Assembly: GCA_947624915.1 (NCBI GenBank)
Contig: CANQMF010000028.1
Location: forward strand, 1 to 13,035
Direction of reading: 5' to 3'
Source: an uncultured Bacilli bacterium
Lineage (GTDB): Bacteria > Bacillota_I > Bacilli_A > RF39 > UBA660
Length of the DNA stretch: 13,035 nucleotides
Position 1 is the stretch's first letter. Each line of letters begins with the position of its first letter. Position numbers and translations under genes: made by a program. This document shows positions 7,078 to 13,035 of the stretch, piece after piece. The notes below the pieces were generated by a model that saw nothing but the letters and a program-made list of their open reading frames with translations, was not told the DNA's origin and ran no database searches.

Positions 7078-8049
7078 ATGGGCTTTTTTAAAAAAATTAA
7101 GAGTTTTTTTTCTTCCAGTAAGGAACAAGAAGAAGTTCAAGTTTATGATGCTGGCTTAGAGAAAAGTCGAAAGGAATTTGTGTCTAAAATTACATTATTA
7201 AATTCTAAATATAAAAAGGTTAGTCCTGAATATTTTGAAGAATTAGAAGAAATACTAATAATGGCTGATATTGGTGTTAACACGGTTATGGAGTTTGTTG
7301 ATAAATTAAAAAAACGGGTTAAGAGTGAAAATATTGAAAATAGTGAAGATTTAAAAGAAGTAATTGTCGATGAGATGTTTATTATTTATGTTGATAATTC
7401 TATAATGGTAAATAAGATTAATTACGCGGAAGATGGTCCAACTATAATATTGTTTGTTGGCGTAAATGGTGTTGGTAAGACGACAACTATCGGTAAAATG
7501 GCTGACAAATTAAAGTCTGAGGGTAAAAAAGTGTTATTAGTGGCAGGAGATACATTTAGGGCAGGTGCAATGGAACAGTTATGTGAGTGGGGAGAAAGAA
7601 CCAATTGTCCTGTTGTTTATAAAGAAAATGCCGATCCTGCTAGTGTTATATATGATGGTGTTGATAGAGCGTTAAAAGAACAGTTTGATGTGGTATTAGT
7701 TGATACGGCCGGAAGATTACAAAACAAGTCTAATTTGATGGCTGAATTAGAGAAAATAAATAAAGTAATTGGTAAGTTAATACCTGATGCTCCGCAAGAA
7801 ACACTTCTAGTTATTGATGCTACAACAGGTCAAAATGGAATTAGCCAAGCTAAGGAATTTCAAAAGATAACCAACGTGACTGGTATTGTATTAACCAAGT
7901 TAGATGGTACAGCTAAGGGTGGGATTGTTTTAGCAATTAAAGAAGAAGTTGGAATACCTGTTAAATTTGTTGGACTAGGTGAAGGTTCTAAAGATTTACA
8001 AGTATTTGATATTGAAAAATATATATATGGTTTGTTTAAAGATATGTGA
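7078..8049 (+). CDS. ftsY: Signal recognition particle receptor FtsY
   Basis: SRP receptor GTPase, pairing with Ffh at the membrane to deliver ribosome-nascent chain complexes to the Sec translocon. From this start it is 323 aa, with a minimal A region: the amphipathic, basic MGFFKKIKSFF (1-11) typical of Bacillota FtsY membrane targeting, then a four-helix N domain (about 25-110) and the G domain. GTPase motifs are G1 GVNGVGKTTT (128-137), the insertion-box-side DTFRAGA (158-164), DTAGR (209-213), TKLDG (273-277) and the closing FVGLGE (297-302). ATG 7078 is chosen over the in-frame ATG 7057 because AGGGAGG (7066-7072) lies 5 nt before it. Promoter elements upstream are unclear (TTGTCA 7025-7030 and TAATAT 7046-7051 have a 15-nt spacer). 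The TGA stop is followed in frame by TAA at 8056-8058. It heads a packed operon. Confidence 0.97.
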   Translation: MGFFKKIKSFFSSSKEQEEVQVYDAGLEKSRKEFVSKITLLNSKYKKVSPEYFEELEEILIMADIGVNTVMEFVDKLKKRVKSENIENSEDLKEVIVDEMFIIYVDNSIMVNKINYAEDGPTIILFVGVNGVGKTTTIGKMADKLKSEGKKVLLVAGDTFRAGAMEQLCEWGERTNCPVVYKENADPASVIYDGVDRALKEQFDVVLVDTAGRLQNKSNLMAELEKINKVIGKLIPDAPQETLLVIDATTGQNGISQAKEFQKITNVTGIVLTKLDGTAKGGIVLAIKEEVGIPVKFVGLGEGSKDLQVFDIEKYIYGLFKDM

Positions 8050-8058
8050 GGTAGTTAA

Positions 8059-8340
8059 GTGAAAAATGTTGAGGTTATTGAAATTAAATCCTTTTCTTTT
8101 TCGAGAATTAGTTTATACGTACAACTTTTCTTATTGATTGTCTTAGTTGGAGTAGGTGTTGCTTCTTTCTTTGTTAGTGTAGATGTCATATTGCCTATTT
8201 TGTACGGTGTATTAGCACTTTTAATGCTTATTATGGCTTATAATAATCATAAATTTTTTAAGAGAAAGTATATGACCTATATTTACTTGATATTAAGTGT
8301 TATACTCATAGGCAGTACGGTTGTTGAGTTTATATGGTAG
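8059..8340 (+). CDS. Small three-helix membrane protein of unknown function
   Basis: A 93-aa protein with three predicted transmembrane helices (about 18-40, 44-62 and 71-92), basic residues between the second and third (HKFFKRKY), and a polar N-terminus of about 12 residues. I do not recognise a family. The start is GTG, set by GAGGT (8048-8052) that overlaps the ftsY stop and by the absence of any nearby ATG. The gene begins 9 nt after ftsY, and its end overlaps the ylxM start by 7 nt, so it should be made with both. The position suggests a membrane-linked or co-regulated role alongside protein targeting, but this is only context. Confidence 0.75.
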   Translation: MKNVEVIEIKSFSFSRISLYVQLFLLIVLVGVGVASFFVSVDVILPILYGVLALLMLIMAYNNHKFFKRKYMTYIYLILSVILIGSTVVEFIW

Positions 8341-8621
8341 ATGTAAGGTTAAGTATATTATTTGATTATTATGGTGATTTATTAACAGAAAAGCAACAAA
8401 TGTTTTTTAAAGATTATTATTTTGATAATTTAACACTTCAAGAAATTGCCGATAATAACAAGATTAGTCGAAATGCTGTTCATAAGACATTAAATACTAT
8501 TAATGCTAAATTACAGTACTATGAAGAAAAGTTAAATTTGTATGAGAAAGCTAATCATATGAAAGAAATAATTAAGGATTTAGATGAACATAAAAGAAAT
8601 CAAATTATGGATTTGATGTAG
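8334..8621 (+). CDS. ylxM: YlxM family (UPF0122) helix-turn-helix protein, putative SRP-associated
   Basis: A 95-aa protein matching the YlxM/p13 family, which is normally encoded beside ftsY or ffh in Bacillota and is thought to influence SRP function. The family-typical start LFDYYGDLLTEKQQMFFKDYY (9-29, interrupted in conservation) leads to a sigma-70 region-4-like helix-turn-helix, LTLQEIADNNKISRNAVHKT (33-52). A charged helical tail follows (about 56-88), probably coiled. It starts at ATG 8334, overlapping the upstream gene by 7 nt; the ribosome site is weak (GAGT), consistent with translational coupling. In many relatives ffh follows directly, but here the HerA-type gene does, 16 nt downstream, while ffh lies 3.9 kb away with its own promoter. 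Confidence 0.92.
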   Translation: MVDVRLSILFDYYGDLLTEKQQMFFKDYYFDNLTLQEIADNNKISRNAVHKTLNTINAKLQYYEEKLNLYEKANHMKEIIKDLDEHKRNQIMDLM

Positions 8622-8637
8622 TAAGAAGGGTGATAGA

Positions 8638-10395
8638 ATGTTTGGACGAATAGTTTATATTAGCGATAATATGGCACATGTTGAAGTACCAAAAACAACT
8701 GATGTTGTAGTTAATCTTATGAATAGGCATGTTGTTTTTGAAGATGAAAGTAAGCGCATATTGGGCGAGGTTGAGGATGTCTCATCAGATATTATGAAAA
8801 TTAGATTTTTAGGTGAACTTACAGATACACATTTTATTGGTGGTGTACTTAGAAAACCTAATTTAACTGCTAAGACAAGATTAATTAATGCTGACGAGTT
8901 AAAAATTATAATTGGTGGTTCTCAAGAAGGGTCTTTTACTTTGGGTGTAAGTCCTTTGTATGATGAGATGCCTATTAACGTTAATATTAATGATATATGT
9001 AGTAATCATTTGGCTATTTTTGGTAATACTGGTAGTGGTAAATCTTATGGTGTAGCTCGTTTTATTCAAAGCTTATTTTACAATCCAAAGTTTTTACCAT
9101 TTAAATCTAATTTTATGATTTTTGATGCTTATGGAGAATATCATAATGCCTTTAGGGCATTAAATCGTATTAATCCTAACTATAATTTTAAATTTTATAC
9201 AACCAATAAATCTCAGTTAAGAGAAGGTGGGGAATTATTGCGAATTCCGCTTTGGCTTTTATCTGTTGATGATTATGCTCTTCTGTTAAGTGCCGAGAAG
9301 CATTCTCAATTGCCTATTATTGAACGTATGTTAAAATTAGTTAGAGTATTTGCTACAGAAGGCGATATTAGTGTTCGCTATAAAAATCACTTGATTGCAA
9401 AAGCGATTATGGATATAATGTATACTAATCAAACTTCATCTAGTAAACGAAATGATATTTTTTCTATTTTGGCTAGCTGTTCTACCAAACAATTTAATTT
9501 AGAAGCGCCGGTACAAGGTATTGGTTATGTAAGAAAGTTTCGTGAATGCTTTTTAATTGATACATCAGGACAGTTTACAGAAAGTATCTTGATAACACAA
9601 TATATTACGTCATTTATTGATGATGAACTTGAGAAATATGAACCGACAGCTGATCATTTCTTTACTCTTGATGATTTGGAAAAAGCATTACAATTTACAC
9701 TTATTTCAGAAGGATTATTACGTAATGAACAATTATACAATGAGGCCATTACTTTGAAGGTTAGGTTACATGCTTTGGCTGTTGGTGAGAATAAAGAATT
9801 CTTTAATTATCCTCAATATATTTCAATGGAGAATTTTGTTGCATCATTAGTAACCTATAATAATCGTAAAGCACAAATTGTGAATTTTAACTTGGAAGAT
9901 GCTGATGATCGTTTATCAAAAACAATTGTTAAGATCTTTGCCAAAATATTTTTTGATTTTACTAAGAGACTAAATGAAAGGGCTTCTATTCCGTTCCATT
10001 TAGTTTTGGAAGAGTCACACCGTTACGTTCAAAATGATAATGATAATTTCTTATTAGGTTATAATATATTTGAGCGTATTGCTAAAGAAGGACGTAAGTT
10101 TGGTATGTTGCTTTTCTTAATATCACAAAGGCCAGTCGAATTATCTGAAACGGTTATTTCACAGTGTAGTAATTTCTTAATTTTTAAAATGACCCATCCA
10201 CGTGATCTTGAATATATGGAAAAGATGTTACCAAATATGAGTGCAGAAATTATGGAAAAGCAAAAAAGTCTACAACCAGGTACTTGTGTAGCATTTGGTC
10301 GTGCCTTTAGTATTCCCATGATTGTTAAAATGCCACTTCCAAATCCTGAGCCATACAGTACTAATGCCGATATCGTTGGTCGTTGGACGCATTAA
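8638..10395 (+). CDS. HerA-type (DUF87/FtsK-HerA superfamily) hexameric ATPase
   Basis: A 585-aa P-loop ATPase of the HerA/DUF87 group, ring-forming DNA translocases that in archaea work with the NurA nuclease in end resection and in bacteria occur in DNA-handling and defence settings. Residues 1-115 form a HAS-barrel-like N-terminal beta domain. Walker A is GNTGSGKS (129-136), followed by IFDAYGEYHN (161-170), the HerA-like acidic motif. A large helical insertion covers roughly 210-410. Walker B is HLVLEES (454-460, E458/E459), and sensor-like LISQRP is at 494-499. The C-terminal tail QPGTCVAFGRAFSIPMIVKM is typical of the family. AAGGGTGA (8626-8633) supports the start. It is 16 nt after ylxM and last in the ftsY operon, before a strong terminator. 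No nuclease, SIR2 or other effector is adjacent. The role is inferred; substrate is likely double-stranded DNA. Confidence 0.88.
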   Translation: MFGRIVYISDNMAHVEVPKTTDVVVNLMNRHVVFEDESKRILGEVEDVSSDIMKIRFLGELTDTHFIGGVLRKPNLTAKTRLINADELKIIIGGSQEGSFTLGVSPLYDEMPINVNINDICSNHLAIFGNTGSGKSYGVARFIQSLFYNPKFLPFKSNFMIFDAYGEYHNAFRALNRINPNYNFKFYTTNKSQLREGGELLRIPLWLLSVDDYALLLSAEKHSQLPIIERMLKLVRVFATEGDISVRYKNHLIAKAIMDIMYTNQTSSSKRNDIFSILASCSTKQFNLEAPVQGIGYVRKFRECFLIDTSGQFTESILITQYITSFIDDELEKYEPTADHFFTLDDLEKALQFTLISEGLLRNEQLYNEAITLKVRLHALAVGENKEFFNYPQYISMENFVASLVTYNNRKAQIVNFNLEDADDRLSKTIVKIFAKIFFDFTKRLNERASIPFHLVLEESHRYVQNDNDNFLLGYNIFERIAKEGRKFGMLLFLISQRPVELSETVISQCSNFLIFKMTHPRDLEYMEKMLPNMSAEIMEKQKSLQPGTCVAFGRAFSIPMIVKMPLPNPEPYSTNADIVGRWTH

Positions 10396-10409
10396 TAATA
10401 ACAAACATT

Positions 10410-10442
10410 AAAAGTAGTGATCCAAAAGTCGCTGCTTTTTTA
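10410..10442 (+). terminator. Strong intrinsic terminator of the ftsY-herA operon
   Basis: AAAAGTAGTGA (10410-10420) pairs with TCGCTGCTTTT (10429-10439) across an 8-nt loop: 11 bp including two G-U wobbles, then uninterrupted T's to 10442. It lies 15 nt after the herA stop. Confidence 0.85.
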
Positions 10443-10562
10443 ATAATCTATACATGTATGATACATTATTAGTGTGCGAACAAGCATTGAATGGTTAGAA
10501 GAGATAGTCATTTAGAACTCTTATCTTTATCTAATTTCTTGCCAAATAAACAATAAATTTGA
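10443..10562. other. Gene-free upstream part of the orphan gene's control region
   Basis: No supportable ORF. It contains two overlapping short palindromes, ATACATGTAT (10451-10460) and ATGTATGATACAT (10455-10467), i.e. ATACAT repeated 11 bp apart, one helical turn. It could be an operator or simply AT-rich filler. Confidence 0.25.
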
Positions 10563-10571
10563 TTGTTATTT
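10544..10571. repeat. Inverted repeat at the promoter of the orphan gene
   Basis: AAATAAACAAT (10544-10554) and ATTGTTATTT (10562-10571) pair with one bulged A around a 7-nt spacer. The right half covers the candidate -35 box TTGTTA, so a protein bound here would affect transcription. Confidence 0.3.
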
Positions 10572-10591
10572 CCATCATTTAGATGTATAGT
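10563..10591 (+). promoter_or_regulatory. Candidate promoter of the 10646 gene
   Basis: TTGTTA (10563-10568), a 17-nt spacer and TATAGT (10586-10591). The start would be near 10598, leaving a ~48-nt leader before ATG 10646. The -35 box is weak (4 of 6), and the -10 matches 5 of 6. Confidence 0.35.
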
Positions 10592-10645
10592 GTAAAGTGT
10601 TAGGTAGGTATCTATCTGATAAATTAAGATTTATGGGGGGATTAA

Positions 10646-11053
10646 ATGTATTTTCATGCTTCATCTGTTAAGGGAATAAAGGTTTTGACACCATGTGTTT
10701 CAAATCATAATGTATCACTAATATACTTTTCGAAAAAACGAGAAAATGTGTTAGTATATCTTAGTAATGCAGTTGAGACGATAACTGATTCTGGATTTCA
10801 ATTGCAAATACCTGATGCAGCAACATCGAAAAAGCCAATGCCTGTCAAGTACGTCGAATTTGTTCCTGATGCTTATGAAGCGATTCTGACCGCTGAAAAG
10901 GAAGGCCTAATCGCAATTGTACGTTATGAGGATATGAGTAAATCACAAATAGAGTGGATTGAACGAACAATTCGAGATGAATATGCAAGTGCTACAGAAT
11001 GTCCTGACTACCGACATTTTATTGAAGGAAAGTTTCCTTTTATCAAACAATAA
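10646..11053 (+). CDS. Orphan protein, possible ADP-ribosyltransferase-like or internally shortened family member
   Basis: A 135-aa soluble protein. The start MYFHASSVKGIKVLTP, then SLIYFSKKRENVLVYLSNAVE (24-44), recalls the opening of ART/RNA 2'-phosphotransferase-like folds, where an early His and a later Tyr-rich strand form the NAD pocket; this is suggestion only, with no conserved triad demonstrated. From memory, Bacillota relatives with similar N- and C-terminal parts are longer and carry a Trp/Gly-rich middle after the SNAVE block. Here the join to PVKYVEFVPDAYEAILTAEK is short, so a central segment may be missing. The C-terminal half (about 67-135) is helical and charged, ending RHFIEGKFPFIKQ. 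The frame is open and has its own ribosome site (GGGGGGA, 10635-10641), so it need not be a pseudogene. Its codons are less AT-biased than the neighbours', suggesting transfer. Confidence 0.7.
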   Translation: MYFHASSVKGIKVLTPCVSNHNVSLIYFSKKRENVLVYLSNAVETITDSGFQLQIPDAATSKKPMPVKYVEFVPDAYEAILTAEKEGLIAIVRYEDMSKSQIEWIERTIRDEYASATECPDYRHFIEGKFPFIKQ

Positions 11054-11122
11054 CTTTACATTTATTGCTATTGACTAGTGGCACAAAAAGCGTTATTTTG
11101 GTTGTTACAGATTAGCTTCTAA

Positions 11123-11215
11123 TGGTATAAAATCATCATTGATTATTCGTTCATTGACGGAAGTTGTTCTATATTTGCTTGCTAAAAACGGGATAATAGT
11201 GATGATTTTATACCA
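11123..11215. repeat. 93-bp palindromic element with perfect 16-bp terminal inverted repeats (MITE-like)
   Basis: TGGTATAAAATCATCA (11123-11138) is repeated exactly as its reverse complement TGATGATTTTATACCA (11200-11215). Pairing continues inward imperfectly (ATTAT with ATAAT, CGTT with AACG), giving about 27-29 paired bases per arm and a central region of ~35 nt. Pairing stops sharply at the outer TGG/CCA ends, which are flanked by AA on both sides, possibly a 2-bp target duplication. There is no T-run, so it is not a normal terminator. It is a small non-autonomous transposable element or a structured RNA/DNA hairpin. Confidence 0.6.
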
Positions 11216-11311
11216 AATAAACTAAACCTTCATAAGTAAAAACTGCTATTTTAGATATCAAATAGTGTATATTTAGATTCAAAAATAAATGATTAAAGAT
11301 TTATTTTAAAA

Positions 11312-11340
11312 AAATTCTAGAATTTATCACATAGAATTTA
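11312..11340. repeat. Palindrome and direct repeats upstream of the GDPD gene
   Basis: AAATTCTAGAATTT (11312-11325) is a perfect 14-bp palindrome. The 9-mer TAGAATTTA occurs at 11318-11326 and again at 11332-11340, 14 bp apart with TCACA between. They sit directly before TAAAAT (11343-11348), a possible -10 box, so a regulator site is conceivable. Confidence 0.3.
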
Positions 11341-11375
11341 GTTAAAATGATAGAAAGATATTCATATATTAAATT

Positions 11376-11972
11376 ATGAAATATTTAATTGCCCATCGTG
11401 GACTTAATGATCATAATTATAAAGAAAATACAATTAATGCCTTTTTGGATTGTTTAGATAAAGATTATATATCAGGTATTGAAATAGATGTTAGAATGAC
11501 TAAGGATAATAAAATAGTTATATATCATAATTTTTTGTACGGCTTAACAAGTGTTAAAAGTTTGAAATATCAGCAATTACATGGTGTTGATTTATTGGAA
11601 GATTTATTAAAAAGAATAAAATCCAATAAAATAATTTTATTGGATATAAAAAGTGAAGATAATAATTATAAATTATTAATTAAAAAGTTATTAACGTTAA
11701 CTAAAAGGTATTCTTTGAATTATTATTTATGCTCTTTTAATTATAGATTAATTAAAGATTTAAAGGATAAAACATCTTATCCAATAGGTGTTTTTGTAAC
11801 CGACATTATTAATAAAAATAAAGATTATCATTATTTGGACTTTTTAGCACTATCACGCAATAGTTATTTTGATATTGATTTTAAACGGAAATTAGTTTGG
11901 CTTGTTAATAATAAGAAAAATATCGATAAATATAATTATATTATTACTGATAAGGCCTATTTACTATCATAA
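11376..11972 (+). CDS. Compact glycerophosphodiester phosphodiesterase (GDPD family)
   Basis: Predicted metal-dependent hydrolase converting glycerophosphodiesters to glycerol-3-phosphate and an alcohol, used in phospholipid or teichoic-acid turnover. The catalytic signature is complete: H7-R8-G, E17-N-T, E36-I-D38 and the second catalytic His in IYHN (H51; families usually have HD). A LLDIKSED segment corresponds to the usual iElK strand, and YPIGVFVTD and YNYIITDKAY match late barrel strands. At 198 aa it is shorter than the usual 230-250; the segment after H51 that normally carries the RTT and iPtLeE motifs is cut down. No signal peptide, so cytoplasmic. The ribosome site is weak (AGAAAGA, 17 nt upstream), but the HRG motif so near the N-terminus supports this start. 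Its 3' end overlaps the convergent UPF0316 gene by 16 bp. Confidence 0.85.
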   Translation: MKYLIAHRGLNDHNYKENTINAFLDCLDKDYISGIEIDVRMTKDNKIVIYHNFLYGLTSVKSLKYQQLHGVDLLEDLLKRIKSNKIILLDIKSEDNNYKLLIKKLLTLTKRYSLNYYLCSFNYRLIKDLKDKTSYPIGVFVTDIINKNKDYHYLDFLALSRNSYFDIDFKRKLVWLVNNKKNIDKYNYIITDKAYLLS

Positions 11973-12442
11973 TAAGTAGCGTTTTCTGTAATAACTGTTG
12001 CGCTACGATCAATAAATTTAATTAAACGTGCTAATCGATATTTCTTTTTCCTTTTAGTCATAATTAATAGTACTTTCTTTTTATCGTTTATACCATATCC
12101 ATCAATAGTTGTTACTTGATAATTAAGTTGTCTTAATTTATCTACTATGTTGTTATCATCTTCGGTTATGCAAGTAATCATATTATCACCTAACGCTATT
12201 TTTTCTTCGATAAGACATCCTAAGTAAGATCCTAGACAACATCCACCAGTGTATGCTACAAGATTAAGGGGATCGCCCCATATGTTGCGGAGAATTGATA
12301 CTGTTGTAAAGATCCATATTAAGGTAATAAAAATACTTAAAATGGAGCCTAGTATTTTTCTGTGATTTGAAATTAAAATTATGCGTATAGTTGTTAAAAT
12401 ATTTTCTAATGTTTTTGCACCAAAGATAAGCAAATAGGACAT
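11957..12442 (-). CDS. UPF0316 (DUF5698/DUF2179) membrane protein, YebE-like
   Basis: A 161-aa membrane protein of the UPF0316 family, function unknown. Three hydrophobic helices (about 2-24, 30-52 and 60-84) carry the family features ENILTTIRIILIS (13-25), LIWIF, and DPLNLVAYTGGCCLGSYLG followed by LIEEKIALG. The soluble C-terminal domain (about 88-161) is a DUF2179 fold with LRQLNYQVTTIDGYG and VLLIMTKRKKKYRLARLIKFID; related domains elsewhere act as small ligand or regulatory modules. The start follows GGTGAT closely. It is divergent from ffh; a weak minus-strand promoter (TTGTAG, 18 nt, TCTAAT; complement of 12461-12490) is possible. It converges with the GDPD gene, the last 16 bp of each overlapping, and no hairpin terminator was seen between them. 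Confidence 0.88.
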   Translation of the reverse strand: MSYLLIFGAKTLENILTTIRIILISNHRKILGSILSIFITLIWIFTTVSILRNIWGDPLNLVAYTGGCCLGSYLGCLIEEKIALGDNMITCITEDDNNIVDKLRQLNYQVTTIDGYGINDKKKVLLIMTKRKKKYRLARLIKFIDRSATVITENATYYDSK

Positions 12443-12514
12443 GGTATCACCATAATTATTATTAGAATAATTAGTTTAAATATACTACAAGTATAGATTT
12501 TTATTTAATTTAAA

Positions 12515-12523
12515 TGTTATAAT
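12515..12523 (+). promoter_or_regulatory. Extended -10 promoter of ffh
   Basis: TGTTATAAT (12515-12523) is a perfect extended -10 (TG-n-TATAAT). The -35 region is poor (TAGATT at 12494-12499, 18-nt spacer), as expected where an extended -10 compensates. The start would be near 12530, giving a very short leader containing AGGTGAT (12531-12537). Confidence 0.5.
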
Positions 12524-12540
12524 ATGGGATAGGTGATTAT

Positions 12541-13035
12541 ATGTTTGAAAGTTTAGGCGATAGATTACAATCAGCTATTAATAAAATTAAAGGTTATGGA
12601 AAAATAACAGAGGATAATATTAGTGATGTAACACGTGAAATAAGGTTAGCTTTGTTAGAAGCTGATGTTAACTACAAAGTTGTTAAAGAATTTATTAATG
12701 ATGTTAAGACCAAAGCATTAGGGGAAGAGGTAGCTAAATCCTTAAAACCAGGTGAAATGTTTGTTAAAATTTTAAAAGACGAACTAGTAGAGTTATTAGG
12801 TGGAGAAAAGGCACCGTTGTATACTAGTGGGCATCCATCTATACTGATGTTGGTAGGTCTTCAGGGTAGTGGTAAGACAACGACTATTGGTAAATTAGCT
12901 TTAAGGCTGCGTAAAAAAGAAAAGAAAAAGCCTTTATTAGTTGCATGTGATGTTTATCGTCCAGCTGCTATTGAGCAGTTAAAGACATTAGGTAAACAGC
13001 TTGATATTGAGGTCTATTCAGAAGGCAAAAATGAC
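12541..13035 (+). CDS. ffh: Signal recognition particle GTPase Ffh (5' part, cut by the window edge)
   Basis: SRP54 homologue that binds signal sequences with SRP RNA and docks on FtsY. The 165 codons visible cover the N domain (MFESLGDRLQSAINKI onward, with the ALLEADVN motif at about 40-47) and the start of the G domain: G1 GLQGSGKTTT (about 106-115) and the CDVYRPAAIEQL motif (about 136-147), which pairs with FtsY's DTFRAGA. The M domain lies beyond 13035, so this is a window truncation. AGGTGAT (12531-12537) supports the start. Unlike the common arrangement, it is separated from ylxM by herA, the orphan gene, GDPD and the UPF0316 gene, and has its own promoter. Confidence 0.97.
   Translation, partial: MFESLGDRLQSAINKIKGYGKITEDNISDVTREIRLALLEADVNYKVVKEFINDVKTKALGEEVAKSLKPGEMFVKILKDELVELLGGEKAPLYTSGHPSILMLVGLQGSGKTTTIGKLALRLRKKEKKKPLLVACDVYRPAAIEQLKTLGKQLDIEVYSEGKND

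Larger units (their letters stand above)
11054..11375. other. 322-bp intergenic region
   Basis: No protein gene could be supported on either strand, and there is no clear terminator for the orphan gene. It holds the 93-bp palindromic element (11123-11215), then an AT-rich stretch with the 14-bp palindrome and direct repeats just before the GDPD gene. A TAAAAT at 11343-11348 may be the GDPD -10 box, but no good -35 was seen (GAATTT at 17-nt spacing). Confidence 0.6.

Noticed and set aside
10059..10319. Minus-strand open frame of 86 codons within herA.
   Set aside because: Antisense to the conserved C-terminal part of the ATPase, with no ribosome site or family resemblance.
10607..10618. GGTATCTATCTG also occurs at 2-13, overlapping the 3' end of tRNA-Arg, suggesting att sites of an integrated element.
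   Set aside because: A 12-bp match is expected by chance several times in a window this size, the tRNA copy covers only its last bases, and no integrase lies between.
10396..11375. SRP RNA or another structured RNA between ylxM and ffh.
   Set aside because: I could not find the GGAA-tetraloop helix and conserved internal loop of SRP RNA on either strand; only short AT-rich palindromes and the 93-bp hairpin are present.
1..13035. Mycoplasma-type genetic code (TGA as Trp).
   Set aside because: All Trp codons in the recognised genes are TGG and none contains an internal TGA; ftsY ends with TGA at the expected length.
1..13035. CRISPR array or toxin-antitoxin pair.
   Set aside because: No regularly spaced repeats were seen, and no adjacent small-gene pair resembles a known toxin-antitoxin family.

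Overview
The window is AT-rich, Gram-positive type (Bacillota) chromosomal DNA. Strong AGGAGG-like Shine-Dalgarno sequences, RNase J, the ftsY-ylxM pair, a sortase with an LPXTG-type substrate, and a UPF0316 membrane protein all point that way. The extreme AT content and small gene set suggest a reduced-genome, probably host-associated lineage such as an uncultured Bacilli/Erysipelotrichia/RF39-like organism; that placement is inference. The code looks standard: Trp is TGG, no gene has an internal TGA, and TGA occurs once, as the ftsY stop. A cell wall is implied by the beta-N-acetylhexosaminidase and the sortase.

Layout. 12-87 (-): tRNA-Arg(CCT) with a near-consensus promoter. 217-2865 (+): a two-gene unit of a membrane-anchored GH3 beta-N-acetylhexosaminidase and an M32 carboxypeptidase. 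3025-4708 (+): a cell-surface module, namely a thioester-domain adhesin with a SpaA/CnaB-like domain and an IPDTG sorting signal, overlapping a small sortase that appears to lack the usual catalytic Arg. A long hairpin separates it from the convergent RNase J gene (6511-4832, -), which starts at TTG. RNase J shares a 120-bp divergent promoter region with a small unknown protein (6652-6990).

7078-10395 (+): a tightly packed operon of ftsY, a 93-aa three-helix membrane protein, ylxM and a HerA-type ATPase, closed by a strong terminator. The HerA gene lies where ffh often follows ylxM. Next is an accessory-looking stretch (10443-11375) holding one orphan gene whose base composition differs from its neighbours, plus a 93-bp palindromic MITE-like element. 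Then come a compact glycerophosphodiester phosphodiesterase (11376-11972, +), a convergent UPF0316/DUF2179 membrane protein (12442-11957, -), and the 5' part of ffh (12541 onward), cut by the window edge.

The genes fall into three themes: co-translational protein targeting (ftsY, ylxM, ffh), RNA turnover and translation (rnjA, tRNA-Arg), and envelope or surface functions (NagZ-like enzyme, adhesin plus sortase, GDPD). The best candidates for something little described are the adhesin with its atypical sortase, the HerA ATPase transcribed with ftsY/ylxM and lacking a visible nuclease partner, and the orphan gene with its neighbouring palindrome. No CRISPR array, transposase, integrase or rRNA gene was seen.
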